DNA of 64,000 bases. It comes from Cordylochernes scorpioides (taxonomy: Eukaryota > Arthropoda > Arachnida > Pseudoscorpiones > Chernetidae). Under the pieces are notes generated by a model, which worked only from the letters and a program-made list of their open reading frames with translations, did no database searches and was not told where the DNA came from. A program made the position numbers and the translations under genes. The stretch lies in the NCBI GenBank assembly GCA_030710605.1, contig CP092880.1:27333541-27397540 (forward strand). The letters run 5' to 3'. This document shows positions 30,581 through 39,949 of this stretch, one piece after another (position 1 is the first letter of the stretch; each line of letters opens with the position of its first letter).

Positions 30581-30799
30581 AAAAAAAATGGATTGTAGTT
30601 GAAAATACCAAATTTCTATATTTGCTATCCAATAAAAGTGTTAGTTATTTGATCAAGGCATCCTTCAAAATTTTAAGTTGAAATCGAGACAGAATAAAAT
30701 TTATACAAAGATTCTCTTTAACTGCTCAAAACATTTTTAGTGATTTTTAAAGAGCCTTGTAAAGATAATAAAAAGTATTATGTGTATAACTATTAGATT

Positions 30800-30920
30800 G
30801 TATATAACAAATTAAAACATTAAGACTCGAAGGCTTCTTTTCACAAATAAATCAAACTTCTACTGTCCTTACTGCGATGAAATAATATTGGGAGGGCTTG
30901 GCTCATCAGTGGTGAACTCT
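30800..30920 (+). repeat. left arm of a 0.9-kb inverted-repeat pair
   Basis: TTTTCACAAATAAATCAAAC, CTACTGTCCTTACTGC and GGGAGGGCTTGGC are inverted at 31585-31705. The arms are about 120 bp. The interior contains an interrupted SINE and a purine tract. Confidence 0.8.
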
Positions 30921-31004
30921 CCCAATATATTCTGCTGTCCTAAAAGTTTATGTCCATAGTTTACTTAAATACCATTTCTAAGATTTCACCCTTCAGTCTT
31001 TTTT

Positions 31005-31500
31005 TTTTGCTTATCCCTAGTACACGTGGTACAGGCCATGATGATCAACAACAACAAAAAGCCTTTATTTAGGGTCACTGACCCTATACAGGATTCGCCA
31101 GAGGTAGGCATTAGAACAAAGCAGTGAGACAAAGGAAACAACGATATAGACAGAAGAAAAAGAAAAAAAAAAGAGAAGAAGAAAAAAAAAATAATAAAGA
31201 GAAAGAGGGAAGCAAGAAAACAACACAAAAAGAGTAGCAGTAAGAAAGTGAGGAGTGAGTGTCACTTGGCCTTCTGAGATATGGACTTGTGGAAACCATA
31301 AAACGCCGTAGCAATATACTTATTCTGGGTCATATTGTCAATTATTGATGGAAGCGAAGCACAGAGTTGCCCAGTTTTGAGCATAAGGGTTCTTCTTTCA
31401 GAGCATAGCAATCAAAAATGGGCCATGATAATCATGGTGGGTAGTTAGCGACTGCTTTTACTGTAAGCGCACCACATGTCTACACATGTGAAAAGCAGAC
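31005..31500 (-). mobile_element. SINE-like body interrupted by a 370-bp insertion
   Basis: SINE sequence TTATCCCTAGTACACGTGGT and ACAGGCCATGAT stops near 31042 and resumes at about 31420 with GGCCATGATAATCATGGTGG. GGCCATGAT is repeated on both sides. The insert starts with a CAACAACAACAA tract and AAAGCCTTTATTTAGGGTCA and contains a purine-rich run (31110-31210). The tract at one end and the duplicated flank suggest a retroposed LINE/SINE tail. Confidence 0.6.
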
Positions 31501-31584
31501 CCTTCAGTCTAGCATATATAAGCAGAATGATCCAATACAGTATTAGAGCTCTAAGAGAAGCGTAGATTAAATTGGCGAAACCGC

Positions 31585-31705
31585 TGGGAGGGTTCACCAC
31601 TGATGGGCCAAGCCCTCCTAATATATTTTTTCACTGCAGTAAGGACAGTATAAGTTTGATTTATTTGTGAAAATAAACATTCGCATCTTGATGTTTTCAT
31701 TTGTT
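31585..31705 (-). repeat. right arm of the 0.9-kb inverted-repeat pair
   Basis: Inverse of 30800-30920: GGGAGGGTTCACCACTGATG, GCCAAGCCCTCCTAATAT and GTTTGATTTATTTGTGAAAA. Confidence 0.8.
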
Positions 31706-31919
31706 ATATATTTAGTTGGCACGTTGTTGCTTTGTAATGGATTGTATATTTTTCATTTAACAAAACCAATATTTTAATAATATAGAATGTTTGAAGTGAG
31801 GAAGTTGTAAAAATAATTTACTTCATTTTTTTGATAAATCTTATTTGATGCAAAGGTTTGAATGGTCTGATATTTAAAACATGTAGAGCATATCAATAAT
31901 GAAAATTTGGAATATAGTA
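31706..31919. other. AT-rich spacer, nothing recognised
   Basis: No frame, repeat or RNA signature that I can support. Confidence 0.4.
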
Positions 31920-32290
31920 TAACTTCATCTTTGCCGGTCCCAAGCCCGGATAAAAAAGGAGGAGGGGGAGCAGTAACAAGCTCACTAAAAAACCTGGGCT
32001 AAGCTGGCCCGGCTGATAGTACCCTGTAAGGGCTCCTAATCCAGGGATACAGGATGAACAGCGTTTGTACTCCATGTTAGGATCGGCTGCACATGGCATC
32101 TGTTCCTCATCTCAGAGGCGGCCATTTCTTTTAGAGCTAAGTCGGCCTGCTACTGAGTAGTGCCCCCAGTCTTAATGACAAAGGCTGACGGATTCTACTT
32201 CACCCAGTCATGATGGTTCTCAAATCACAAGCTTTACAAGCTTGATACCCTAATATGATTGAGTGGAGATAAGAAAGTAGAAGAGGAATA
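31920..32290. repeat. dispersed repeat D, copy 3
   Basis: TTCATCTTTGCCGGTCCCAA, GGTGCTCCC-type variant TAGTGCCCCCAGTCTTAATG, CACCCAGTCATGATGGTT and GATACCCTAATATGATTGAG. The 3' extension matches 17000-17040. Confidence 0.85.
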
Positions 32291-32329
32291 TAGTATACAA
32301 AAAAAGTTAAAGTAAATCATTTTTAACTA

Positions 32330-32660
32330 CACTGGGCTCTGGCACATTTGTAAGTGCAAAAGTCAAACTGCTTTTCACATGTGTATAATGTTGTTGTTGT
32401 TGCTAATTCCTCAAGTCGTTTAAACAATCACCATTAAGTCCCATTGTCTCAGCTTTTCTATTATAGTCTTGGGGTTTTCCAGGAGGTCTTTTTTGGAGAA
32501 GGAAAGAGGGGTGCTGTTGGTCTGAAGACCTGGAAGTACCACTCAGTGTGACTTTGCTTCTTTTGGTCTCCTGACATGTGGAGTACTTAGGATAAAAGCA
32601 GTTGCCAACTTCTACCCACCATGATTATCATGGCCGGTTCCACGTGTACTAGGGATAATT
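32330..32660 (+). mobile_element. SINE body interrupted by a (GTT)n-tailed insertion
   Basis: The SINE body (GGGCTCTGGCACATTTGTAA, TTTTCACATGTG) is interrupted at about 32383 by some 190 bp beginning with a GTTGTTGTTGTTG tract, and resumes at about 32575 (ACATGTGGAGTACTTAGG, then CCATGATTATCATGGCCGG). ACATGTG is duplicated on both sides. On the minus strand the insert ends in (CAA)n, the hallmark of a LINE-mobilised 3' tail. Confidence 0.65.
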
Positions 32661-32920
32661 TGAAAAAGAATTAACTATATTATAGAGCCAACCTAAAAAT
32701 GGTGTTTTAGATAGAATGTTTACTTATTAAACCTATAGGTTACCTGGGTGATAAAGTAAAATATCTATTTTTGCATTGAAAGAGAATCTATCATAAATTA
32801 TCATCAAAATGACCGAGTCTCCAATGAGAGATCATCTCCTTGAGAGACTGGGGGTTGTTGTTTTTTGGGATGTGGTCTTTCATAGGAGACTCTACTGTAA
32901 TTTAAAGCCTGCAAATATTC

Positions 32921-33205
32921 TTCTTAATCCAAGTACACATGGTACAGGCCATGATAATCATGGTGGGTAGAAGTAGGCGACTGCTTTTACTGTAAGTGCA
33001 CTACATGTTTACATATGTGAATAGCAGTTCGACTTACACTTACAAATGTGCCAGAGCCCCGTTTGATTACTTTCACTCGCTGGTGGGGTTGGACCTTTGC
33101 AAGAATCGGGGGCCAATAAGGTTTTTTTTAATAAAAAAAGGTGTCTAATGCGGTAATCGAACCCGGGTCGTAGCGGTCAAACCCCAACAGTTTAGACCAT
33201 CCTTC
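32921..33205 (-). mobile_element. tRNA-derived SINE, copy with best-preserved head
   Basis: On the minus strand: A box TGGTCTAAACTG (33188-33199), B box GGTTCGATTAC (33153-33163) within CGACCCGGGTTCGATTACCG, then the body and an end with ACCATGTGTACTTGG. The box spacing fits an internal Pol III promoter. Confidence 0.8.
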
Positions 33206-33277
33206 CACCGACCAAGTAGAAACAAACAATCAACCAAACAATTCTACGATCTGATAAGTCACAACTTGGTTATAAAC

Positions 33278-33420
33278 ACAAGGTAATAAGACCATACCCA
33301 AATAAATAAACTGTGTGACGTTTCGGTAACAACGCTGTTACACAACATCACACACTAATTATATATTTGGATTTGTTCTTATTACCTCGTGTTTATAATC
33401 TATATTCCAAATTGTTCCTT
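33278..33420. mobile_element. MITE family M copy
   Basis: ACAAGGTAATAAGACCATAC and TGACGTTTCGGTAACAACG at the left; inverted TTGTTCTTATTACCTCGTG and ATAATCTATATTCCAAATTG at the right. Confidence 0.8.
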
Positions 33421-33523
33421 ATACAAGAAATATTTAATATTATTCAGATTGATAGTTAAATTCTACCTGTTTTGCATGATAGTTAAATTATACCTGTTTT
33501 GCATAATTTTCTTTTTTTTTTTT

Positions 33524-34010
33524 TGTAAAATACTTTTTATTCTGTTTTTAATTCATGTGACCACGTGCCAAAGGATGTATAAATAGATGTTTTGTTGAAT
33601 AAAATCAGACAAGATATTCTACAAAATAAAGGAGATATCAATCCCCGATTTCGACGACCCGGCCCTGACACTTAGTCAAGAGCTCATCGCCCAACAGCTG
33701 CCCTCCTGCAAGGCCAGGGGGACCACCTCTACTCCACCAACTCGCCATGTGTAAATAGCCAGGACAAGGTGACTCGCGAGCTGTGCTCGAATGTAACACC
33801 TGTAAATTGAGACGAAATAAATAAATAAAATAAAATCAGTGTGTTTGTGAAGTACGCCTGTGTGTGGGATTCCCTTTTATAGAGTAGATCTTCCTTTGGA
33901 AGTCGACGAGTGATCGCCTCAACGTAAATCAATTACAGTCCTCAGAAGGTGGCGGAGGCATAGGGATTGGTATTTGTAAGTTGAACACCGCCTCCAGCCA
34001 AGGTTAAACA
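33524..34010 (+). mobile_element. putative BEL/Pao 5' LTR
   Basis: Ends GGTTAAACA at 34010, followed by a BEL-type primer site. It contains TATAAATAG (33578-33586) and overlapping AATAAA signals near 33820. The 5' boundary is uncertain (a TGTAAAATAC start near 33524 is assumed). There is no second LTR in the window. Confidence 0.45.
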
Positions 34011-34012
34011 AA

Positions 34013-34213
34013 TTTGGTCCTGATCGAGCCCGATCCTAGGGAAGCTAAGAAAGTTGGGGAATAAAGGAATCTAAAGAAGCTAAGAAAATTGAAGAAAGAA
34101 TTCTAAAGAAACTAAGAAAATTGAAGAAGAAATAAAAAATTCTAAAGAAGTTAAGAAAATTTAAATGTTTCTGAAGAACTTTAAAAAAATTAAGCTGATT
34201 GTTAAAGGAAATT
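34013..34213 (+). mobile_element. BEL/Pao primer site and purine-rich leader, truncated
   Basis: TTTGGTCCTGATCGAGCCCG resembles the conserved TTTGGTnC-TCGAGCC sequence that follows BEL 5' LTRs. After it comes a repetitive leader of AAGAAGCTAAGAAAATTGAAG units, like the leader at 205-343. It ends abruptly at 34213 where G2 LTR sequence begins. Confidence 0.55.
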
Positions 34214-34273
34214 CCTCCACAGGAAGTGACGTCAGCTCCAGGGTTGCTGAGCCAGCAATTTCACTTCGCTACA
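34214..34273 (-). repeat. 3' LTR remnant of G2
   Basis: Plus-strand CCTCCACAGGAAGTGACGTC through TTTCACTTCGCTACA, matching 39457-39514. TGACGTCA at 34227-34234. The other 216 bp of the LTR are missing. Confidence 0.9.
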
Positions 34274-34306
34274 TAGCCCCCCTCTCAAAGGACATCGACC
34301 CGATAC

Positions 34307-37300
34307 TCAGCAGGAGACCTGCGCCTCCAGTCTACGAGCTCGCGACCGCGTAATAGGGCCAGGGATATCCAGGTCTCCTGGTCTGGGGACCTCCTCCTGG
34401 GCCAAGGGTGGTTGCCTCCCTTCCGCTGGAACTTCTTCCTTTTGAGGACTTGATAAGTCGTCTTCCATGTCCTCCTCCAGGTGGTCCTCCCGCTTCTCTG
34501 GATCTAAATAGGGCTTCATCCTGCAGATGTGAACTATGTCCTTTGTTTCACGACGACCATGCTGGTCTCCGAATGTCTCCACTTCATATGTCACATCGGA
34601 TATTTTTCTTGTTACTTTATACGGGCCGAAATAACGTCGCATTAGTTTTTCAGACAAACCCACTTTGCGCACAGGGATATAGATCCAAACGAGAAATCCG
34701 GGCTGATAGATTATGTTTCTGTGATGGGCGTCGTAACGGAGTTTATTTCCTCCCTGGGACCTCATAGTGTGAATGCGTGCCAGCTGTCGCGCTTCTTCGG
34801 CCCTTGATCCTAGAGTCTGGATGAAGTCATCTTCATCCTCTGAAGGAAATTTGGGGAATAGCAAGTCTAGTGGGGTTTCCGCCTCACGCCCGTGCACAAG
34901 GTAGAATGGACTAAACCCCGTGGACTCTTGCTTCGCCGTGTTGTATGCGAATGTCACGAATGGGAGAATCTCATCCCAATCTTTCTGGTTGACGTCCACA
35001 TACATGGACAGGATGTCTGCTATTGTCTTATTCAACCTTTCAGTGAGTCCATTGGTCTGAGGGTGGTAGGCGGTTGTTGTCCGATGAGTTATTCTGCAGT
35101 GTTTGTTCAGATCACGAATCATTGAAGATGTAAAATTTCGTCCTCGGTCTGTGATAACTTCTCTCGGCGCACCGTGCTTCAGAATTACATCTTTAATGAA
35201 GAATTTCGCTACTTCCACTGATTCACTTGTCGGTAGAGCTTTCGTGATCGCAAACTTGGTGAGGTAATCCGTACAGACAATGATCCATCGATTCCCGCAC
35301 ATAGATGTTGGAAACCTTCCAAGGAGATCCATTCCCACTTTTTCGAAGGCGGCTATAGGCACAGGTATCGGCTGCAAAAGTCCTGGAGGGAGTTGGGGCT
35401 GGCGTTTGCGTCGCTGACAATCTGGACAGTGAGCCACATACTTCCTAATATTTCTATACATTCCGGGCCAGTAGAATTTTTTTCTTATTCGATCATATGT
35501 CTTAGTAAATCCAAGATGTCCTGAAGTGGGAGAATCATGTAAGTTTCTCAGTATTTCAGGCCTCAAGTGGCGGGGGACCACCAGAAGCCATTCCCTTCCC
35601 ATTGGATCGTCATTTTTTTTATGGAGAGTATCGTTTATTTTTATAAAGGACTTGTTAGATGTTCCCTGTTGGATTTTGTCGGCTATCTTCGTGAGGTCCG
35701 AGTCTTTCATTTGTTCCCGTCCAAAATTCTGTAAGGCAACTATGCAAGGAATATCTTCTTCTATATCTTCACTACAATTTAGGGGACTTCTTGATAAACA
35801 GTCATCGTCCTGATGTTTTCTTCCGCTCTTGTGCACAACAGTAACATCAAACTCCTGCAGCCGAAGAGCCCATCTTGCTAACCTCCCACATGGGTCCTTG
35901 AGGTTGGTCAGCCAGCACAAGGAGTGATGGTCAGTTACGATAGTGAATGGACGTCCAAAATAATACGGCCAGAATTTGCCAATGGCCCAAATAATAGCAA
36001 GACATTCTCTCTCAGTCGTCGAATAATTTCTTTCCGCCTTATTGAGCATTCTCGATGCATAGGCAATGGCTCTTTCCTTTCCCTTTTGAATTTGCGCTAA
36101 AACTGCTCCTATTACATAGTTGCTCGCATCAGTATGTATTTCTGTTGGGGATGAATGATATAAATGTCCCAAGACAGGCTCAGAAATTAGGGCTGACTTG
36201 AGAGCTTCAAATGCGTGCCGCTCTTCTATGTTCCAACTAAACACTGAATCTTTCTTTAAAAGAGCGTTAAATGGTTGGGCTATATGGGCATAATTGGGTA
36301 TGAAACGGCGGTAGTAGGAAGATAGCCCTAGGAAACTTCTAACTACTTTTAGCGACTTTGGTCTGGGGAAGTCACGGACTGCTCTAATTTTTTCTGGATC
36401 GAGACATATTCCATCTCCACTCACCTCATGTCCAAGAACTGTTATAGTTTTGGCACCAAACCTGCATTTCCCCGAGTTGAGGCACAAGCCATCCTTCCTC
36501 AAACAGCCTAATACCAGCTGAAGGCGTCTCAGATGTTCCTCAAAATCGGAAAAAACGACTATATCATCAAGGTAACAGAGACAGATTGTCCACTTAAGAC
36601 CCTTCAAGAGGCCGTCCATCATTCGTTCGAATGTAGCTGGAGCGTTGTATAACCCAAATGGCATCACTTTGAACTCATACAATCCATCTGGGGTTATGAA
36701 TGCAGTCTTCTCACGGTCCGCTTCCTCCACGTCGATCTGCCAGTATCCAGATTGGAGATCCATAGAGGAATAAAATCGTGCTCCCTGTAGACAGTCCAAA
36801 GTGTCGTCGATCCTTGGGAGCGGGTAAACATCCTTTTTTGTTATCTTATTAAGGCGGCGGTAATCGACGCAGAATCTCCAGCTGCCATCTTTTTTCCTGA
36901 CCAAAACGACCAGTGAGGCCCATGGGCTCGCAGAGGGCTGAATAATACCAATTTCTTCCATTTTATTTACCTCCTCTTGAATAATTTGACGTTCCGCTGG
37001 TGCTACTCGGTACGGTCGTTGTTTGGTGGGAAGGTGGTCTCCAGTGCTAATTCGATGCTTAACATTATCGGTCTTGGACGCTTCTTTTTTTCTGAAATCA
37101 AAAATATCTCTATAGTTTCTCAATAAATTTCTCAATTTTTCTTTTTGAAAATCGTCAAGTGAATCATCTATATTTAAAATTTCCGCAATTTTTGAATCCT
37201 CGGAATGGCCTATATCTGTTCCTACGTGGTTGCCCTCAGCAAGTACACAAAGCTGGCTATCCTCGATGACGACACCATCGGCCACGTGCATCCCCTGGGG

Positions 37301-38002
37301 AATTATCTTCTGATATGGGCTCCAATTTGCCACCCACAGTTTTCCCCTGTTACTGGTAAGTGAGATGATAGAGGAGGGAGCCATTAGTTCTCTTTCCAGC
37401 GACAGACCTTTTTGACTTTCTGCCACCACAGCTGCATTATCTGAGATATCTCTGCTTAATACCTCTATCAGCTGACAAGATGCGGGCTCTATTCTGTATT
37501 CCCGTTCCACGTAGAGAGGTAAGTTGTTCTTGGGTGTGTCCTCGACTAGGAATTCCTCTAAAAAAAGTGTATCTTCTGCAGAATCAATTACCGCCCTGGA
37601 TAACTTCAAAAAGTCCAATCCGGGGATCACATCGTGACTACAGTCCTCCAGAACAATAAATTCGAAATTTTCCTGCAGACCATTTAAGTCCAATTTTAAA
37701 GAGCAGCGTCCTTTCGGTTTTATAATTTTACCGTTGGCCACTCTTAAGCTCACGTCAGTTTCGGCAAACATTATTTTCTTCAATTTGAGTCTGAACCTCT
37801 CGGACACGACAGAATAAGAAGACCCAGAATCAACAAGAGCACTGGTTATATTTCCTTCTATTTTAATATTTATATAATTTCCTTTCATATCCACTGTAGT
37901 CGATGAGGGAGGGTTTCCAAATTTTGCGGCCCCACCTCCAAAATAGGTCGCAACCTCTAGTTTTCCTGGCGGGAAAGGCGAGGTGACCGACTGGACCCTC
38001 AA
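34307..38002 (-). CDS. pol: Pol polyprotein of G2: protease, reverse transcriptase, RNase H, integrase
   Basis: 1231 residues without a stop. The first codon is TTG overlapping the gag stop (TTTGA), and pol is in the -1 frame, so expression by frameshifting is likely; no canonical slippery heptamer is visible at the junction. Protease: DSG at residues 58-60. Reverse transcriptase: FCVDYRRLNK, SSMDLQSGYWQ, MPFGLYNAPATF (Tyr in place of the usual Cys), catalytic YLDD near 477. RNase H: HTDAS near 621, RECLAI, VTDHHSL and the terminal DDDCLSR. Integrase: zinc finger with GHLGF and HCPDCQ, catalytic Asp in GMDLLG (~890), Asp in TDRGRNF (~950), Glu in LTERLN (~987), GPY/F module YFGPYKV (~1124). 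It continues about 100 residues past the module with a Glu/Pro-rich tail. Confidence 0.95.
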   Translation of the reverse strand: MRVQSVTSPFPPGKLEVATYFGGGAAKFGNPPSSTTVDMKGNYINIKIEGNITSALVDSGSSYSVVSERFRLKLKKIMFAETDVSLRVANGKIIKPKGRCSLKLDLNGLQENFEFIVLEDCSHDVIPGLDFLKLSRAVIDSAEDTLFLEEFLVEDTPKNNLPLYVEREYRIEPASCQLIEVLSRDISDNAAVVAESQKGLSLERELMAPSSIISLTSNRGKLWVANWSPYQKIIPQGMHVADGVVIEDSQLCVLAEGNHVGTDIGHSEDSKIAEILNIDDSLDDFQKEKLRNLLRNYRDIFDFRKKEASKTDNVKHRISTGDHLPTKQRPYRVAPAERQIIQEEVNKMEEIGIIQPSASPWASLVVLVRKKDGSWRFCVDYRRLNKITKKDVYPLPRIDDTLDCLQGARFYSSMDLQSGYWQIDVEEADREKTAFITPDGLYEFKVMPFGLYNAPATFERMMDGLLKGLKWTICLCYLDDIVVFSDFEEHLRRLQLVLGCLRKDGLCLNSGKCRFGAKTITVLGHEVSGDGICLDPEKIRAVRDFPRPKSLKVVRSFLGLSSYYRRFIPNYAHIAQPFNALLKKDSVFSWNIEERHAFEALKSALISEPVLGHLYHSSPTEIHTDASNYVIGAVLAQIQKGKERAIAYASRMLNKAERNYSTTERECLAIIWAIGKFWPYYFGRPFTIVTDHHSLCWLTNLKDPCGRLARWALRLQEFDVTVVHKSGRKHQDDDCLSRSPLNCSEDIEEDIPCIVALQNFGREQMKDSDLTKIADKIQQGTSNKSFIKINDTLHKKNDDPMGREWLLVVPRHLRPEILRNLHDSPTSGHLGFTKTYDRIRKKFYWPGMYRNIRKYVAHCPDCQRRKRQPQLPPGLLQPIPVPIAAFEKVGMDLLGRFPTSMCGNRWIIVCTDYLTKFAITKALPTSESVEVAKFFIKDVILKHGAPREVITDRGRNFTSSMIRDLNKHCRITHRTTTAYHPQTNGLTERLNKTIADILSMYVDVNQKDWDEILPFVTFAYNTAKQESTGFSPFYLVHGREAETPLDLLFPKFPSEDEDDFIQTLGSRAEEARQLARIHTMRSQGGNKLRYDAHHRNIIYQPGFLVWIYIPVRKVGLSEKLMRRYFGPYKVTRKISDVTYEVETFGDQHGRRETKDIVHICRMKPYLDPEKREDHLEEDMEDDLSSPQKEEVPAEGRQPPLAQEEVPRPGDLDIPGPITRSRARRLEAQVSC

Positions 38003-39141
38003 ATAGGCGACGAATGTTTTCCGTTTCGGCCAGGGTATGGGAAAGGGCTTCGGTAACGTCTAAAATTATCTCTTGGCTCGTCGTCATTGAGCGCCGGGAA
38101 TTTGGAACGGGTTCCATAGAAGAACATTGGTTGTTGCCTCCTTTGGGAATATCCGTTTTCTCTTTCGTCATTCTGTCTCCTTCTGTCACGGCAGTAACGG
38201 GAGACATGGCCAGGGCGTCCGCAATGGAAGCAAATTGGTCTTCCCTCAGTGGTCCGCCATTCATTTGTGTCCAATCTTTCTCCCTGTTTCGGGTACCGAG
38301 CTCTGGGACGGGGAGTTTGGGGTGCGGCCGTCTCTCTTCTAGCGATTGGTGAAGGCGTATAAGTTTGATATTGAGGGGAGCCTCTGGAAGGATTTGATAT
38401 TGGAGCGAGGGTTTTATCAATTTCTTCCCTCACCATATCTTCAATGGCGGCGATTCTTGGTTCTTCACGACGAGCGGCCAAGGCCCGTTGCACCTCCTCG
38501 CGGACAATTTGTCTAATCATGGATGACAAATCTGTATTATCATCGCAGACATCAAGGGATGCTACATTGGGCAAGCGTTCGTACTTGGCGGGGATCACAC
38601 GCCGACGATGAAACGCTTCAATGCGGCGGCACTCAGACACAAATTGATCCGTATTGTTTATGTCTCTTGGAAGAAGCGCCTGATAAAGTTCTTCCACTAT
38701 TCCTCTCATGAGGTGGGAGATTTTATCCCCCTCGCTCATTTGGAGATCTACCTCTTTGCAGAGTCGTAGGACGTCTTGTATATAGAACTCGGTGCTTTCA
38801 CCCTTTAGCTGAGCCCGGATTTTAAGTTTTTTCTCGGCAAGCAGCCGCAGACTCTCACTTTTCCCAAATACACTCTCCAATTGAGTAGTAAACTCTTCCC
38901 AATTCCGGATGGTCTCCTCATTATTCTCAAACCATTTGAGGGCAGTTCCATTCAGGTAAAAGTAGACATTGGCAAGACAGAGGGTTTCGGCCCAATGATT
39001 ATGCTTTGCCACACGTTTGTAACCTTTTAACCAGGTAAGGGGATCCTCACCATCCTCCCCGGAGAACATGGAAGGATTCCTTAGTAGGTGCTGAACAAAA
39101 TAATTGCCCACCTGGGTAGCTTCCTCTATATTCACGGTCAT
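37999..39141 (-). CDS. gag: Gag polyprotein of G2
   Basis: 381 residues from the ATG at 39141 (MTVNIEEATQ). The frame is open back to 39273, but that part would use GTG and cross the primer site and LTR, so the later ATG is preferred. Capsid-like region: MFSGEDGEDPLTWLKGYKRV, LNGTALKWFENNEETIRNWE. One CCHC knuckle, CFHCGRPGHVSRYC, near residue 304, then an Arg-rich tail. It ends ATT TGA, overlapping pol by one base. A structural particle protein by family; intact. Confidence 0.92.
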   Translation of the reverse strand: MTVNIEEATQVGNYFVQHLLRNPSMFSGEDGEDPLTWLKGYKRVAKHNHWAETLCLANVYFYLNGTALKWFENNEETIRNWEEFTTQLESVFGKSESLRLLAEKKLKIRAQLKGESTEFYIQDVLRLCKEVDLQMSEGDKISHLMRGIVEELYQALLPRDINNTDQFVSECRRIEAFHRRRVIPAKYERLPNVASLDVCDDNTDLSSMIRQIVREEVQRALAARREEPRIAAIEDMVREEIDKTLAPISNPSRGSPQYQTYTPSPIARRETAAPQTPRPRARYPKQGERLDTNEWRTTEGRPICFHCGRPGHVSRYCRDRRRQNDERENGYSQRRQQPMFFYGTRSKFPALNDDEPRDNFRRYRSPFPYPGRNGKHSSPI

Positions 39142-39218
39142 CTCCTTGAGCTCTACACTATCTTCTTGTTCAACAGTTTCAGTCCTTCTTTTATGTCTGA
39201 AGGGATATCGGTCTTGAC

Positions 39219-39236
39219 GATCCAGCGTCTCCACCA
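39219..39236 (-). promoter_or_regulatory. primer-binding site of G2
   Basis: TGGTGGAGACGCTGGATC on the minus strand, two bases after the 5' LTR. Nearly the same as G3 (TGGTGGAGACGCCGGG). Confidence 0.65.
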
Positions 39237-39238
39237 GT

Positions 39239-39514
39239 TGTAGCGTAGCAGAAAGGTAGAGTCGGTGATCCACAAACGAAGAACGTTATTTTATTAACCA
39301 AACAAACCGAGGTCAAAAGAAGAACAAACGAGAAATATGAATGAATTAATTAATTATAATTGAGTGATATCTATAAATAGCTATATTTAAAATAGTAAAC
39401 AAAGAAGAGAGAGCAAAGAATAAAGTCTCGTGGCCACGCGGCCTCGCGGGGGTAACCTCCACAGGAAGTGACGTCACTCCAGGGTTGTTGAGCCAGCAAT
39501 TTCACTTCGCTACA
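39239..39514 (-). repeat. 5' LTR of G2
   Basis: 276 bp, TGTAGCGAAG...GCTACA in element orientation. TGACGTCA (CRE-type palindrome) at 39469-39476 and GGCCGCGTGGCCACGAGA are shared with the LTRs of G3. TATTTATAG-like sequence lies near 39373. Confidence 0.9.
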
Positions 39515-39720
39515 ATATGTAATGGTGGTAAGTAAATATTTTCTGAATCGATCAAGGGTAGATTTGCAATATTTTTATATTCTGAAGTAAAGATTTTACG
39601 GTTTGGCCAGATTTTTTTAATGTAATGCCTTTCCCTATCTCTGCTATCCCACTCACACAGAAAACAACAAAATTTTGTATATCCAAGCTGTAATCCACGC
39701 AAGAGAGCAACGACTTTTAA
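39515..39720 (-). pseudogene. fragment of a multi-copy arthropod-type protein interrupted by G2
   Basis: The minus frame reads NLKVVALLRGLQLGYTKFCC, then FLCEWDSRDRERHYIKKIWP and ENIYLPPLHI, where the G2 5' LTR begins. The CCFLCEWDSR motif is characteristic, in my memory, of a multi-copy arthropod protein family of unknown function, probably transposon-linked. The upstream side has a stop just before the fragment; the continuation beyond PPLHI is not found on the far side of G2 because that side is BEL sequence. Not functional here. Confidence 0.55.
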
Positions 39721-39949
39721 ATTTCAAAAGCAGTTTCAATAGCAGTTTCATTTATTATGGCATAAATATTCATATATACAAGCATTTATTACTGTATTTA
39801 TCCCAATACTAAAAAAAGACCATCAGGCAAAAACCATGGATGATGGGAAATTTCTGATTAGATTTTTGAGTTCAGCATGAAAGGTTACACTAGAAACACC
39901 ATCAGGTTCTCTTGTGCAAAAAAAAAAAGTTTTTTTTGTAGACCTGTGT
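39721..39949. other. AT-rich spacer before the satellite
   Basis: Contains a poly-A/poly-T stretch (39918-39940). No frame or repeat is recognised. It has no counterpart at the left of the 15084 anchor. Confidence 0.5.

Larger units (their letters stand above)
34214..39514 (-). mobile_element. Ty3/Gypsy element G2, 3' LTR truncated
   Basis: A minus-strand element with a complete 5' LTR (39239-39514), primer site, open gag and open pol, a polypurine tract (34275-34290, GAGAGGGGGG), but only 60 bp of 3' LTR (34214-34273) before BEL leader sequence. ATAT follows the 5' LTR at 39515-39518. The truncated LTR means the left edge is a rearrangement, not an insertion boundary. The coding frames show no lesions. 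Confidence 0.92.

Noticed and set aside
30986-31314. Phe/Leu-rich minus-strand frames suggesting membrane proteins
   Set aside because: They are reverse translation of a purine-rich low-complexity tract inside a repeat insertion.
33153-33199. True tRNA gene
   Set aside because: A and B boxes are present but no cloverleaf can be folded convincingly and the sequence continues into a SINE body shared by other copies.
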